Translations under genes and position numbers: made by a program
DNA from: Nematostella vectensis
Taxonomy: Eukaryota > Cnidaria > Anthozoa > Actiniaria > Edwardsiidae
DNA: 64,000 bases
Assembly: GCF_932526225.1 (NCBI RefSeq)
Contig: NC_064034.1
Span: 3,148,001 to 3,212,000, forward strand
Direction: 5' to 3'
Notes under the pieces: generated by a model
The model's input: the letters and a program-made list of their open reading frames with translations, nothing else
Database searches by the model: none
Told to the model about the DNA's origin: nothing
In this document: positions 39,001 to 49,689 of the stretch, in pieces
Layout: each line of letters begins with the position of its first letter
Position numbering within the stretch: position 1 is the first letter of the stretch

Positions 39001-39354
39001 GGCCTGGGAACTTATGTACAGCTACTGTACATCTTTGCCTCTGATAACGCAAGATAAATATGTATACCTCATCACATAGAATTGACAAGCGAGTAGATTT
39101 ACCTTGCCAAACGGAGTGTCTACAAACTTTTCTTGTCTGTCTGTCATGATATTTGGATTATCGACCCCGGTTCCGCCAAAGATGCCGATCTATTGTAATT
39201 TGCACGTGTCAAGTAAAGATACTTTTATTAATAAGCCATTCTAAAAAATTTAAAACATATAAGGAAGGCAATAATCAATCGATTACTTATAATAAGTTTT
39301 CTATCCTTAGAGCATCAGGAATGAGGTAAATACCTTTACTTTGACATTGGCCAT
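33084..39354 (-). CDS. MTAP: S-methyl-5'-thioadenosine phosphorylase, complete, 7 exons
   Basis: Cytosolic trimeric phosphorylase that splits methylthioadenosine (from polyamine synthesis) into adenine and methylthioribose-1-phosphate, the entry to methionine salvage. Exons: 39334-39354, 39103-39189, 37014-37072, 35765-36035, 35043-35282, 34301-34423, 33084-33122. Sum 840 bp, 279 residues (human 283), all phases consistent. Landmarks: phosphate-binding IGIFGGTG near the start, [37 protein letters not shown], then [30 protein letters not shown] and TDYDCW, which form the substrate pocket in this family. The seventh exon encodes only 12 residues ([12 protein letters not shown]), aligning with the human end NMAQFSVLLPRH. 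Intron 6 consists almost wholly of a 50-bp array starting at its donor. Without splicing there, the frame would end ten codons later. The gene is head to head with SGSH. Confidence 0.95.
33229..34300 (-). repeat. 50-bp tandem array starting at MTAP exon 6 donor
   Basis: About 21 units of 50 bp fill most of intron 6 (33123-34300). On the minus strand the real donor is GAAAG/GTAAACCGTCGATATG, and each unit repeats it as CCAAG/GTAAACCACCGATATT. Some units read AG/GTAAG/GTAAAC, two overlapping donors. Exon-proximal units are the most diverged (GTGCCGCG and GTGGGTTACC variants); distal units are nearly uniform. The array ends about 105 nt before the acceptor. Fifty is not a multiple of three. Confidence 0.93.
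36645..36800. repeat. dispersed repeat, copy of 5340-5530 family
   Basis: Same order of blocks as 5340-5530: a TATTTGAAGATTCCTT stretch, then a long G run, then GTGCCCACCCTGTGTAC. Located in MTAP intron 3, with no coding potential. Confidence 0.55.
37283..37876. mobile_element. inverted-repeat element in MTAP intron 2
   Basis: About 590 bp with imperfect long terminal inverted repeats: left TTGCCTTAAAGTGAGTTAAC...CATTGCCTTAAA, right TTTAAGGCGATGTTAAC...TTTAAGGCAAAAAG. Interior has no open frame of note and contains TGACGTCATC near both sides. Consistent with a MITE of uncertain superfamily. Confidence 0.6.
38164..38236 (-). repeat. short GC-rich repeat fragment
   Basis: On the minus strand this reads GGGGCGTAGCCAGGGGGG followed by GGCCAAGGGGGCCCATGG, a motif that recurs at ends of dispersed repeats in many animal genomes. 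No boundaries could be set. Confidence 0.35.
38513..38869. mobile_element. MITE with CATACCTGTCAAC termini
   Basis: Perfect 13-bp terminal inverted repeats, CATACCTGTCAAC at 38513-38525 and GTTGACAGGTATG at 38857-38869, enclose 357 bp without coding potential. Subterminal CTCCCGC repeats occur at the left. Located in MTAP intron 2. Confidence 0.7.
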
Positions 39355-39687
39355 TTTCCGTGCACAAGTCCTGTACCCTTCTGGACGTCTTTCTCTTCCT
39401 GTCCTGCCTCGAACGCTCTCGTACCCAGCCTCACACAGCCGCAAACCAATGGTTTCCCTTCGGGGGGAGGGAAGGGGATATTTCACCAAAACTAAACTCA
39501 CTCTGCGACATACCATCAATACATTTTAGCCTGGGATCAGGCGATTTCATAATTCTAAAATTGGAGAAGAAAGATGTTATATAAGGGACAAATAAATGGC
39601 CTGACAAGATTGTTTTGTGTTGAGTGTTGAGTTTCTCGTTGATAAAAAAAAAAAAATGTCACGTGTATGTCACGTGCGTGTCGGAAG
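39355..39687. promoter_or_regulatory. bidirectional MTAP-SGSH promoter region
   Basis: Only 333 bp separate the two divergent start codons, so both promoters and 5' UTRs must lie here or overlap the first exons. A TATATAAG lies near 39574, oriented toward SGSH but far from its ATG. The SGSH ATG sits in GGAAGATGGCGG, which resembles a YY1 site at many animal start codons. Function is inferred from spacing. Confidence 0.7.
39658..39676 (+). promoter_or_regulatory. two GTCACGTG motifs before SGSH
   Basis: GTCACGTG occurs at 39658-39665 and 39669-39676, start to start 11 bp, about one helical turn, ending 11 bp before the SGSH ATG. This core matches the CLEAR element (GTCACGTGAC) bound by TFEB-type factors at vertebrate lysosomal genes, and SGSH is a lysosomal enzyme. 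Binding is not shown. Confidence 0.55.
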
Positions 39688-42445
39688 ATGGCGGTTGTTC
39701 GCCGCACCATTGCTCTTTGTCGGCATGTCGCGATTTCAAAGATCCCTTTAGCCCTTTTAGTGCTGCTAATCTCGAGCGCAGAGTCTCGTAAGAATGTCTT
39801 GCTGATTATCGGAGACGATGCTGGGTTTGAATCACAGGTTTATAACAATTCCGTATGCAAAACACCGCACCTCAATGCGCTTGCAAGTCGCGGTCTGGTG
39901 TTCCGTAACGCGTTCACCTCGGTCAGTAGCTGCTCCCCTAGCCGATCTGCTATCCTTACAGGTACACACAGTATAGATTAGTGTGTCGCGTAGCCTTTTG
40001 GGCAGTCTCCCTTTTATAATAGTGCGTGTTAGCAGCGCGATGGAATAATACATCAAATCGATCAAATGGGTTCACAGTGTGTGTTGTGTGGATGTAATTA
40101 GATTGGGCAAAGATTTTTAATGCTTCCATTTACTTCCTTCTAGTATAAAGACGGACTAATTGATTTAATAAGACTAATAAATTTAATACCAATTTTGAGA
40201 CTGGATGCACGCAGGCCGAGCCAAATGTACCATACTGCGAGAAGGTTCCTTTTCTCAAGATCAGCATTTTGTACTTATATACAGGACTCCCCCAACACCA
40301 GAATGGCATGTATGGACTTAAGCAAAATGAGCATCACTTCCATTCCTTTGATGCAGTAAAAAGCCTCCCACTTCTCCTCAAACAACATGATATACGGACA
40401 GGAATAATTGGGAAGAAACATGTCGCTCCTCTTCAGGTATGAAGTGAGACCCATATAAAATATTTTACAAGGGGGAGGGTGAGAAGGGCTGGGGTAGGGT
40501 TGGGTTAGGGACTACCTGTATATAGTTTTCTCTTATTCTCTTGTTATTCAACATATATCGTATAATATGGTGCACAGAGGATGAAGAGGCTACCTAATTC
40601 TTTTGTGAAAGTCACCTCTCCCATGAATTAATTTGCTTATACAGCTTTCGCCATTTGGTATGTTCTCTTCTTTTTTCCCTTCCTCTAATGAACAAATAAG
40701 CTTTGATTAGGGTAAAGGTAGGGGATTGCTATTTAAAGTAACATCACACTCACTCATATAATGAATATAATACAAATTTCAAGTTATTATAGGCCTGGGT
40801 TTGTTCCTGCAGGTTTATCCATTTGACTTTGCATACACAGAAGAACATAACCAAATCAATCAAGTTGGGAGAAACATCACATATATGAAAGAGCTGGTTA
40901 AAAAATTCCTGCAAGAGTCTATTGATGACCCCCGCCAATTCTTTCTTTACATCGCTTTCCACGATCCCCACAGATGTGGACACACAAGTCCTCAATTTGG
41001 TAGGTGGTTTGCAAGTAGTATAGGCAACCATTTACCAACCCTTAAAGCCACATTGTCACCAGTTTACCTTCGGTTGATTACGTAACAATCTCTGATGATT
41101 TTTAACACAAAACGCAAAAAACATTGAAAAAATGTAAAAGCTATTTCTAGTTTCTTAGAGGATGTGACTTATAATTTAGAGGAGACGACCTGTTTAATAT
41201 CATGGTTTCTAATACATTCTTTTTTCTCTTGTCGGTTTGTGTTTGACCTCCAGAAGTAAACTGGTGACAATGCACCTTTAAGTAACCATTGCCGTCATAT
41301 TTGCTATGCTCTTGTTTTCTTGGTCTGGAAAGCATTCAAATTGTAAAATAATTCTAGACAACACAATTGAGCCTGAATGATTGATTGATTGCCCATTCTG
41401 TTGTGATTTATCTGTTTGGGGAATCTTGATGAATGATAATTTAGGAGTCATAAAATCCAATAGAAATAAGAATTGTTTTGGTTCAGGGAGTTTCTGTGAA
41501 AAGTTTGGCAATGGTGATCCAGGCATGGGTACCATTCCTGACTGGACACCAGTGCTGTACAAGCCAGAAGATGTTGTGGTGCCCTACTTTGTCCAGGACA
41601 CTCCAGCGGCCAGGGCAGACATCGCAGCTCAGTACACTACAATCAGCAGACTGGACCAGGGAATTGGTATTTTCCTGGAAGAGCTCAAGGTAGCAGGTTT
41701 TGATAAAGACACTTTGGTAATCTTCAGTTCAGATAATGGTATTCCTTTTCCAAGTGGCCGAACAAATCTCTTTGATCCCGGTATGAAAGAGCCATTTATT
41801 GTCTCATCTCCATATCACACTAAGCGTTGGGGAGAGGTTAGTGAAGCTTTTGTTAGCTTGGTAGATATAGTTCCTACGGTTTTGGACTGGTTCAGTATTG
41901 AGTATCCATCGTATGAAATTTATGGCTACAACAAAGTGGAGTTAACTGGGACCTCAGTGCTTCCTATTTTAGAAAAAGAACCTTCATCAGGATGGGATAC
42001 AGTGTACGCAAGCCACAACCTTCATGAAGTATCCATGTACTATCCCATGAGAGTACTGCGCACAAAGAACTACAAGCTCATTCATAATCTGAATTACAAG
42101 ATGCCGTTCCCCATAGACCAGGACTTCATGATTTCACCATCGTTTCAGGATCTTTTGAATCGAACAAGTAAGGGTGAGCCCACAAACTGGTATAAGACAA
42201 TCCAGCAGTATTACTACCGACCACGGTGGGAACTGTATGATATCATTAAGGACCCCCATGAGATGAACAATCTAGCAACGAAGGAAAAATTTAAAGTAGT
42301 GTTCAAGGGACTTAAAAAGAAGTTGAACATTTGGCAGAATAGTACTAATGATCCTTGGATATGTGCTCCAGGTGGTGTCCTTGAAAATCGAGGGTGGTAC
42401 CCTAGGTCTGGTGTATGTCTTCCCATGCATAATGACCTTGATTAG
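39688..42445 (+). CDS. SGSH: N-sulfoglucosamine sulfohydrolase (heparan N-sulfatase), complete, 4 exons
   Basis: Lysosomal sulfatase that removes N-sulfate from terminal glucosamine of heparan sulfate. Exons 39688-39961, 40285-40436, 40813-40999, 41487-42445 sum to 1572 bp, 523 residues (human 502), with only three introns. A hydrophobic segment at about residues 16-31 ([16 protein letters not shown]) is a likely signal peptide. GDDAGFE (D43, D44) supplies metal ligands. [15 protein letters not shown] carries the sulfatase signature CxPxR, with Cys82 the predicted formylglycine. [46 protein letters not shown] and [12 protein letters not shown] follow in family order. The ATG at 39688 is preferred for its context; an in-frame ATG at 39667 overlaps the CACGTG motifs. 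A DNA element lies in intron 3 and a pogo-like element begins 32 bp after the stop. Confidence 0.95.
41041..41282. mobile_element. MITE in SGSH intron 3
   Basis: Terminal inverted repeats of about 28 bp: left CTTAAAGCCACATTG then TCACCAGTTTAC, right GTAAACTGGTGA then CAATGCACCTTTAAG. The 242-bp interior has no coding potential. Confidence 0.7.
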
Positions 42446-42477
42446 GGTTGATTGACACTTGACACTTCAACTTAATA

Positions 42478-43612
42478 CAGTCGAACCTCTATTAAGCGGT
42501 CACCCTCGGGACTTAGCTTAGTGACCGCTTAATAGAGGTTGACCGCTTAATAGAGGTTTCGCTATTTTAGCCCCTAAATTAGCGTAAATCGGGCTGTCAT
42601 TATACGTAAGAACTTTTCATTATAATAAACAACAATAACAATCATGTTAGCCCTAAGACGGGGCCTGGTGCATTCCAATTTCATCCAGAAATGTTTGAAA
42701 TCGCCTAGTCAGTTTGTTTTTGCCTATACGGCTCTGTGGCTTTGCCCAATTCTATGGGCATGAGCTACTTTCGCTGGCGTTATGTAAAGTAAATGAGTGC
42801 GTTAAGGTGAAGTTACACGCGTCGTTTCCGTCGATATCCGTCATTAAGCGTTTGCGCAATTTTGGAAGCCGAATCAAAAACTCGCAGTGCGTTGCTGTAC
42901 CCAAAAACTCACAAATCTGACCCAGTTGCATTCATTCGGGGATACCATGAATACATGACTGAGTGGGAACCAGCAAGAAGAAGATGTTTACAAACTTATG
43001 CGGGAACCAACTAACATAAAGGATCCGAATGCTGTTGCAATCGTAAGAGAAAAAGCCGACAAAACAGTGATGGAGACGGTCACCCGAATACTCTAGTTGA
43101 CGATTTCGAAGTTATCAGGCATATTCCCAAACTGATGTCAACGTGGGTTACCAAATATCTCAAAAGACCTACGAACTGTGAGAAAGTCGTAGTCAAAGGG
43201 AAGTGGGTGGACAGAGGTGGTGGCTATGGACTCGAGATTCCTTGTGAATACATATTTGAAGGTGAAGGTTTTTCTACTAGCTGGCTAAAGCGGAAATTGG
43301 TAATCGAGGAATTTGATGCGACTGGTCCGCACAGTAATTAGATTAAACAGTTAAAAATATGACAAAATATGACGTGCACTATCTGTTGTCATGCTGACAA
43401 ATATTGATGATGACCGTTTAATAGAGGTGAAAAACAATAAAATCAACCAATTGGGACCCTGCTTTGGTGACCGCGTCCGCTTAATAGAGGTGACCGCTCA
43501 ATAGAGGTCAAATTTACAGTAAACATAAGGGGGAAAATTCGGGACTTTGGTAAATGACCGTTGAATAGAGGGTGACCGCTCAATAGAGGGCCGCTTAATA
43601 GAGGTTCGACTG
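42478..43612. mobile_element. pogo/Tigger-like DNA element
   Basis: Flanked by TA on both sides, with inverted ends CAGTCGAACCTCTATTAAGC (left) and its complement at 43593-43612. TA duplication and CAGTCGAAC-type ends are typical of pogo/Tigger elements. The motif GACCGCTTAATAGAGGT recurs several times near both ends (42518-42560, 43470-43605). At 1135 bp with no transposase frame it is non-autonomous, but it holds a broken HIRAN-like coding remnant. It begins 32 bp after the SGSH stop, so it likely lies in that gene's 3' UTR; an AATAAA occurs inside near 42624. Confidence 0.75.
42919..43341 (+). pseudogene. broken HIRAN-like domain remnant inside the transposon
   Basis: Three frames must be joined to read it, so it is a pseudogene as it stands. 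Fragments in order: VAFIRGYHEYMTEWEP; after a frame change, KLMREPTNIKDPNAVAIV, ending at a stop; then HIPKLMSTWVTKYLKRPTN and GGGYGLEIPCEYIFEG. The pattern of a REPxNxxDxNAVxV stretch followed by HIP and a GYGLEIP stretch resembles HIRAN domains and related small invertebrate proteins. The final part is open from 43135 to 43341. The family assignment is from memory and moderate. Confidence 0.5.
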
Positions 43613-43614
43613 TA

Positions 43615-45755
43615 ATATATAAGAGGTGCTAGGAGAGAGGTGGGCGCAAACATAAATAGTAACAACTCCACACTTAAAAAAGATTTTACAATGCAGCTGG
43701 TATTTTGTAGGAGAAAAATTATATTTAGATATGTATATATATATATATATGATAGGAATACTAGATCTAAGAAATGCGTCACTGTCTGTCAGTTTTAAAA
43801 GTAGATACCTAGAGCCTCTGATGGTCACCTTACCCTGGGTACCTCCAGACTTCGCTCATTCAGTGACTCTCAGAGCTCTGGTAGCTCAGCCACCAAAGAG
43901 CATGGTAAGAACATACCGAGACTCACATAGCAAAAGAAAAATTGAGTAATGCGGATTTAAAATGTAGAATCAATCTCGCCTGCCAGCGCTAGCATTGCGC
44001 ATGCTCAGCCAGAATTGGTAGCCACGATGGTCGCTATTTGTACGAGTCTAGACTGTTAAGTACACACGTTCACATTTTTAATGGCTGGAAGAAAAATCCA
44101 TATCGACAGATAAAATCCTTCAAATCTCATTGTGGACTGCGGTGATACAAGGGTCTGGGTACAAGGAGGGGAAGAGACCGCGCACGCCTGGTAAGGAGAT
44201 CAAATGAAAGAGCTAGCTTCTCTTCTTTGGACTTTGTGCCCGACCATCTCGTTCTTTATCCTTCGTGGTACAACTCCTGCCACGCAGATTAAAAAAATAA
44301 TCGATAGAAGGGTTTTTGCGTATAGGGTAAAGGGAAATAGTGGAACGGTGATTTTGAAATAATATATTTTATTTGAAAACTGAAATATCATTTGGAAAAA
44401 CAATATCCATATATTTGTATGTTTAAGCAAAAGAATAGATCCATTTTAGTCGTTTGATGGATTGAACTTCACGATGATAAGTGGATTTAGTTTGTTACTA
44501 AAATGTTCATCTCGATTGAATATTTTTTTTGCGACACTAAAAAATCGTTACAGTTTGTTACGTAAGTCAGCGCTCGTCTTGGTCTGAGTATTTTCGATTT
44601 TGTATTTATTGAGACTTTACCAAGCAACTTCTGTGAGACGAAAACTACTTGAAGTTATAAAGTCAATGAATGTCTCAGTACTTTGGTGGGAAAATAGAAA
44701 AATAATAATAAAAGAGTCTCCAAATTGGTGTCGTGAGAAATTTAGCTTTAGGTTTAATAATACGTAGCAGCGGTGAGTGTTTCATCATTCGCAAAGGTTT
44801 TTTTGCGGTGCCTAAAAGTGCTGATGAAGACTTGATGAAGATAATTCAATACGTACAAGCCGTTTTATCGGGAAACAAACCTAATAATTAGGCATTGACG
44901 AGTTCTAAACAAAACATAACAAATAATCGCTCTGTTTTGAACCTTCATAAATGGAATTCACTTTTTGCCCAATTAAGGGTTAAATTGCGCGTTTTAGTAC
45001 AATGTGCGATAGAAATCTTTCATAGTTCATTAGTGGTTATTTTCAAAAGCCGAAAATAACGAGTGTAGACTTTAATGAGGCGCAGCGTGGTAACTTGGAC
45101 TATTCTCCTTTTATGAAGACTTGACTCGATTATTGCTTGCTTTATATTGAGGGGGCCATTGAGGTGGGGATGGTTGGTGTTGTGGTCGACATTTAATCGT
45201 AAAACACACCTTTTCTCTCAACCTCCATCGCGCTTAATTGCCAAGAAAGACCAGCCTCCCCGCTAAGTCGAACGCTAGAATCTCCAAAACTCTTTCAATC
45301 GCCGCCCGAATCAGGTCTTGCTTTTGAATGCTTTCATTAAGCCAAGATCAACTTGATAATCAGTCGCCTGATTAGGGCCAAAATAGTCTATTCTGCCAAT
45401 GAAATTTGCCGTAATTATGCCGCTTAATTGTTCAGACTTTCTCAGCAAACTCGAAAAGCTTCGTTAAACTAACCCAAGCCAAGGTCGTACAGCAACTAAC
45501 TTAGCGTTGGGGAACTTTCCCAGGAAATTTAAATGTTACTTCAGTTCTTCTCTTAGCTACTCGGTCTTTGGAAAGACAAGTACCTATTTCCGCATGTGAT
45601 CTTTGCTAATTGCTAAAATCGACTCAAATCGGTCGTGTTGGCCTAACGAGGCGATAGCAAAATCAGCTTTCCGAGTTGAATCTTCATTAGTAGGAAACCA
45701 GCGTAGAGAGAACAACCGCACGGCTCAAAAGCAGCGAAAACAGAGGACTTCGAAA
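43615..45755. other. intergenic region between SGSH and the Tctex1 gene
   Basis: No supported gene. A (TA)n tract lies at 43732-43750. TGCGCATGC at about 43994, an NRF1-like motif, could mark a promoter but no gene was found beside it. The right end should hold the Tctex1-type promoter; the open frame continues 153 bp upstream of the chosen ATG without another ATG. Confidence 0.5.
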
Positions 45756-46187
45756 ATGATGACGCCAATGAAAAGAAAATTCGAGGAGTGTCAAACTAAT
45801 CTTGCTTCTGGGCCCCCTGAATTAGAGGAGTTGTTGATTTTACAACCGGCGTGCAGACTACAAGACCTGGACATACAGTGCGTCATTGAAGACGTCCTTC
45901 GAGGGAACCTGCGAGGAATAAACTACAACGCTTGGGACACAGAGGCAAGGAGCGCATTTCTGCGAGAATTAATAAAGCAAGAGCTACACAAGATCGGTGT
46001 TAGGCTCGCTAACTTCACCGTTATGGTGCTGATCGGAGAAGCAAACGATACGGGAATCGAGAAAGCGAGCCACAGAGTGTGGAAACCAAATTATGACAGT
46101 TACACATCAGCGTGGTATAAGAACGCGTCTTTGTTCGCTGTTGGGACAGTATTTGCCAACTACAGCCGTCCTTACCTTCAAGCATAA
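45756..46187 (+). CDS. Tctex1-domain dynein light chain-like protein, intronless
   Basis: Predicted 143-residue protein. About residues 35-140 read as a Tctex1/DYNLT domain: an N-terminal helix pair (DIQCVIEDVLRGNLRG, AFLRELIKQELHKIG) followed by the strands FTVMVLIGEAND, ASHRVWKPNYDSYTSAWYKN and SLFAVGTVFANYSRP, which match the family's xxVIG...ASRCLWD...yxNxSLFAVxxVFAxYxE order. Such proteins act as dimeric light chains of cytoplasmic or axonemal/IFT dynein. The ATG at 45756 is the first in the open frame; ATG 45759 follows directly. It is a single exon, though an upstream coding exon cannot be excluded. The subfamily (DYNLT1, 2 or 5 type) is not resolved by eye. Confidence 0.8.
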   Translation: MMTPMKRKFEECQTNLASGPPELEELLILQPACRLQDLDIQCVIEDVLRGNLRGINYNAWDTEARSAFLRELIKQELHKIGVRLANFTVMVLIGEANDTGIEKASHRVWKPNYDSYTSAWYKNASLFAVGTVFANYSRPYLQA

Positions 46188-47347
46188 CTGAATCTCTTTC
46201 TCGCTGCCTAATAGTATAAATTCTCTTATATTAAAAAAAGAACTGAACCAGTTTCAGATCTATGGTGGATAGATTTCGGTCATTTTTCACCGTCTTAAAA
46301 GAAGGATTCATACAGATTTATCTCTTTTCTTGATGCTATTAGAAAGACTTCCTGGATAACTACAAGGGAAAGAAAACAATGCCGTACATCGGAGCCATAT
46401 GTTGCATTCTCACATATTACGATTAGAAATACTCTTCAAATCTCTCGTTCACAACAGCGCTCTGATTAAATAAATTACTGGAACAGTCAGTTCGTCTTGT
46501 TGTAAGAGAAGCAAATCTTTGAGGAAATTAACTAAAAACGTATAATAGCGGTGGATGATATGAATCGATTACCAGAAACAATAGCGAACCACACGTTCAT
46601 TAGTCCACCACAGGGAGCCAGCACAAATGTAAATACACCTAAGATTGCAGAATCCACTGAATAAAGTATGCAGTGTAAAGTATCATATTCGGTGTATATT
46701 ATTTTATTCTGGTATATTATACCATTTCCATTGAGGTGGTAGTGGCGAAATTTTCATTTCGGAAACACTTGCAAATCGGCTGTTACACCCGCCATTTTGT
46801 TTGATTTCGTGGCGCAGGAAAATATCCACCTCCTAGGGAGGTGTATATTGCATTTTATCCCGAGTTTCTCAACCAATCAAATCCCTTGTTCTTGCGAGGT
46901 TACCGAGTTTTATATACTAAATATATATGTATATATTATAGTTATGCAGTTCGAGGTTCTGTTTTAGAGGGTTCAGTACGGTAAAGGAAATTAATTCACC
47001 AAAAGGTGACCACAGCTGACCTGATTTTGCGCCTTTTCCTCTGGAACCGCGCGCTTATACCGAGTTGTTCTTAATTAGCTTATCCTGGATCACTACAGCT
47101 TTCATAAAAGCTGTCTTTTCTGAAACTAAATTGATTCCATAACTGTTTAAGCTGCTATTCTGGGTCTGTATGACCTGGAATCGATTTGTTTGGCTGTCTA
47201 ATAAACTGTCTGTGGGGAGAGGCTTGTTGACTGGTCATTTCATGCCAAATTTTTTTGAAATTCCCAGAATGCCGAGAGGGCCAATTCTGCAGTTTTTCCT
47301 TGTTCGATTAGAGATTTGTCGAAGAACCCTGAGCTATCATTCGACTG

Positions 47348-47502
47348 AAGAGTAGTTGCTATCACCTCAGTTGGATGCATATCTTCAAGACCATTTATCC
47401 CTTAGACTGTCCCTAGTATCTTGATCACATTTTGTTTATTTTCATTAATAAATTTTGGGTTGTGTGTATATCTCACGGCCGGTTGGGGTGTCAATGGGTT
47501 AA
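47348..47502. mobile_element. piggyBac-like right-end fragment
   Basis: Shares GTAGTTGCTATCACCT, GGATGCATATCTTCAAGACC, ATTTATCCCTTAG and GGCCGGTT with the right half of the element at 29525-30202. It ends GTCAATGGGTTAA with the TTAA at 47499-47502. The left end is missing. Confidence 0.55.
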
Positions 47503-47917
47503 TCATTTTGGTTGATGGTTGTAAAGTGAGACCTGATGGACCCCAATAAAAATACATATTTGTGACTTAAGCAGTGCTTGCTTTCTTTATTCGTTGTTGT
47601 GTATTTTGTGTCTTTTTGGCGAGTTATGTTTCTAACAAAGCATGTGTTCCAAAATTTTGTCAGATATTTTGACAACGGAGTTATTTCAATCTTATTGCTT
47701 AGTTGTGCTTATAAAGACCACCTATCCCTCGGGTGGATCCTTGAGTTTTCGATCCGGTTTCTGGTGATTTAGTTTCACTTCTGGCTTTTAGGAGTTCGGG
47801 CCTTCTGTGGGCGTAATAGAGTTGGAGTTTGTTGATCATAAAAAACTTTAGCAAGCAATAACATGATAATAACACTTGACCCCTGCACTACTCCATTGGT
47901 GTAATGTACATCTATAG

Positions 47918-48016
47918 AGGCGTTAGCTAAGGGGTTGCGTTGAGGCGTTAGCTAAGGGGTTGGGTTGAGGCGTTAGCTAAGGGGTTGCGTTGAGGCGTTA
48001 GCTAAGGGTTGCGTTG
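47918..48016. repeat. 25-bp tandem repeat, four copies
   Basis: Four consecutive copies of a 25-bp unit with core AGGCGTTAGCTAAGGGGTTG; the last lacks one G. Confidence 0.9.
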
Positions 48017-48376
48017 GGCAATTATGAGCTGTTCTACATATAGGTTTTTGCTGAAGTAAAATTAGCCCACTCATGTTACTCTTTGTTATAATTTTTTATT
48101 ATGCCCGCCTCAAAGCTACATCTTTGGTCCCATACTTTCTCCATATCTACAGTTCAGGATGGATTTTCAACAAGGCCGTTACGACACTTATTTTTATCTA
48201 CTTTATGCATGTTGCATCTCCCTGATGATGATAAGACTAAATAAGACGCATCCAATGAAGCTGGATTTTTGCCTTTTTGTGTTTGTATGTTTGAAAATCT
48301 CGAAATTGAAGGGACGCGAAAATAAAGTGTACTTAAGTATACCAGTAATTGTGACGTTTTGGGGTGTGTATTGCTA

Positions 48377-48970
48377 AAGGCCTTTTGCACGAGAGGGGGG
48401 TGAAATGCCTTTGCACGAGAGGAGGGGTGGGTGAAAGGCCTTTGCACGAGAGGGGGTTGAAAGGCCTTTGCACGAAAGGGGGTGGGTGAAAGGCCTTTGC
48501 ACGAGAGGGGGGGGGGGGGTAAAAGGCCTTTTGCACGAAAGGGGGGGGGTGAAAGGCCTTTGCACGAGAGGGGGGGGGGGGTGAAAGGCCTTTTGCACGA
48601 AAGGGGGTGGGTGAAAGGCCTTTGCACGAGAGGGGGGCGAAAGGCCTTTGACGAGAGGGGGGATTTAAGACCTTTGCACGAGAGGGGGGTGAAAAGCCTT
48701 AGGTCTTTGCACGAGAGGGGGGGGGAAGGCCTTTGCACTAAAGGGGGTGGATGAAAGGCCTTTGCACGAAAGGGGGTGGGTGAAACGCCTTTGCACGAGA
48801 GGGGGGGAGTAAAAGGCTTTGCACGAGAGGGGGTGAGTGAAAGGCCTTTGCAAGAGAGGGGGGTGAAAGGCCTTTGCACGAGAGGGGGGTGAAAGGCCTT
48901 TGCACGAGAGGGGTGGGTGAAACGCCTTTGCACGAGAGGGGGTGGGTGAAAGGCCTTCGCCAAGAGGGGG
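48377..48970. repeat. G-rich minisatellite, about 20 copies
   Basis: Units of about 26-32 bp with core CCTTTGCACGAGAGGGGG and a variable G tract followed by GTGAAAGG. G runs of 5-12 recur about every 30 bp on the plus strand, giving G-quadruplex potential. Frames open on either strand here are by-products of the period. Confidence 0.9.
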
Positions 48971-49584
48971 GATTCAGGCAGGTGTTTTATTAGGCCACTT
49001 CATTATCAAGATACATTAATAGCGAATAAGTGACGTACTTTAATCTTTGGAGAAACCGTACAATAGGCTACTTAGGTGACTTGTACTAACAGAACACGTG
49101 CCTTTTTGGGTGGCAAACTCGGGCGCGAATTTATTGTTTTCGTCGTCCTCTGGCTTGACGGACGCAGTCATTTCATTTTGTTATGGATTTCGGTGGCTTG
49201 AATTTAACACTCAAAAAGTCACATAATAATTATTCGTATTACCATTACCATTCAAACGATATTCGTTTCACCTCAAATACCGAGGTGTACATATTTAAAT
49301 AGTTCGAAAATCACTTATTGGTCACCGTTCAAAATAAGAGTAGAAATATTGCCATATCTACATTTGTAGTACTTTCTGTTGTCAACGTATGGAATAGGCT
49401 ACATTGATCACAATCATTGGAAGGAATTACTGCGATATTTGAGTATTCTTAGAACTATCGCCAAGGATTCCCAAAAAATGCGAAAACAGCTTTTTATTTC
49501 CGTATCTAAACGGGTCCTGTTTTGTACTTTCTGATTGGTCAACGCATTGCAGTGAGATGGTTTTGCTTGAGGCCACCAATGAAA

Positions 49585-49689
49585 TAGCCTGATTTATCAG
49601 ACGGTAAGTGATCGTTTTACTTTTTCTCCCTTTCCCAAAGGGAGAGGAAGTGAAACGAACGATCACGTGCCGTCTGATAAATCAGGCTA
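49585..49689. mobile_element. palindromic MITE interrupting a tandem array
   Basis: Twenty-base perfect arms, TAGCCTGATTTATCAGACGG at 49585-49604 and its complement at 49670-49689, with further inner pairing (GTGATCGTT / AACGATCAC). The flanks both read CCAATGAAA, which could be a target duplication but is also part of the adjacent 40-bp repeat, so the superfamily is uncertain. Confidence 0.65.

Noticed and set aside
43801..43949. Possible exon (frame with LEPLMVTLPWVPPDFAHSV)
   Set aside because: No splice-consistent partner, no recognised family, and close to a TA microsatellite.
45603..45755. N-terminal extension of the Tctex1-type protein
   Set aside because: No ATG occurs in this part of the frame; it would need a TTG start.
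48154..48963. 269-residue minus-strand Pro-rich frame
   Set aside because: Arises from the G-rich minisatellite; no start context or homology.
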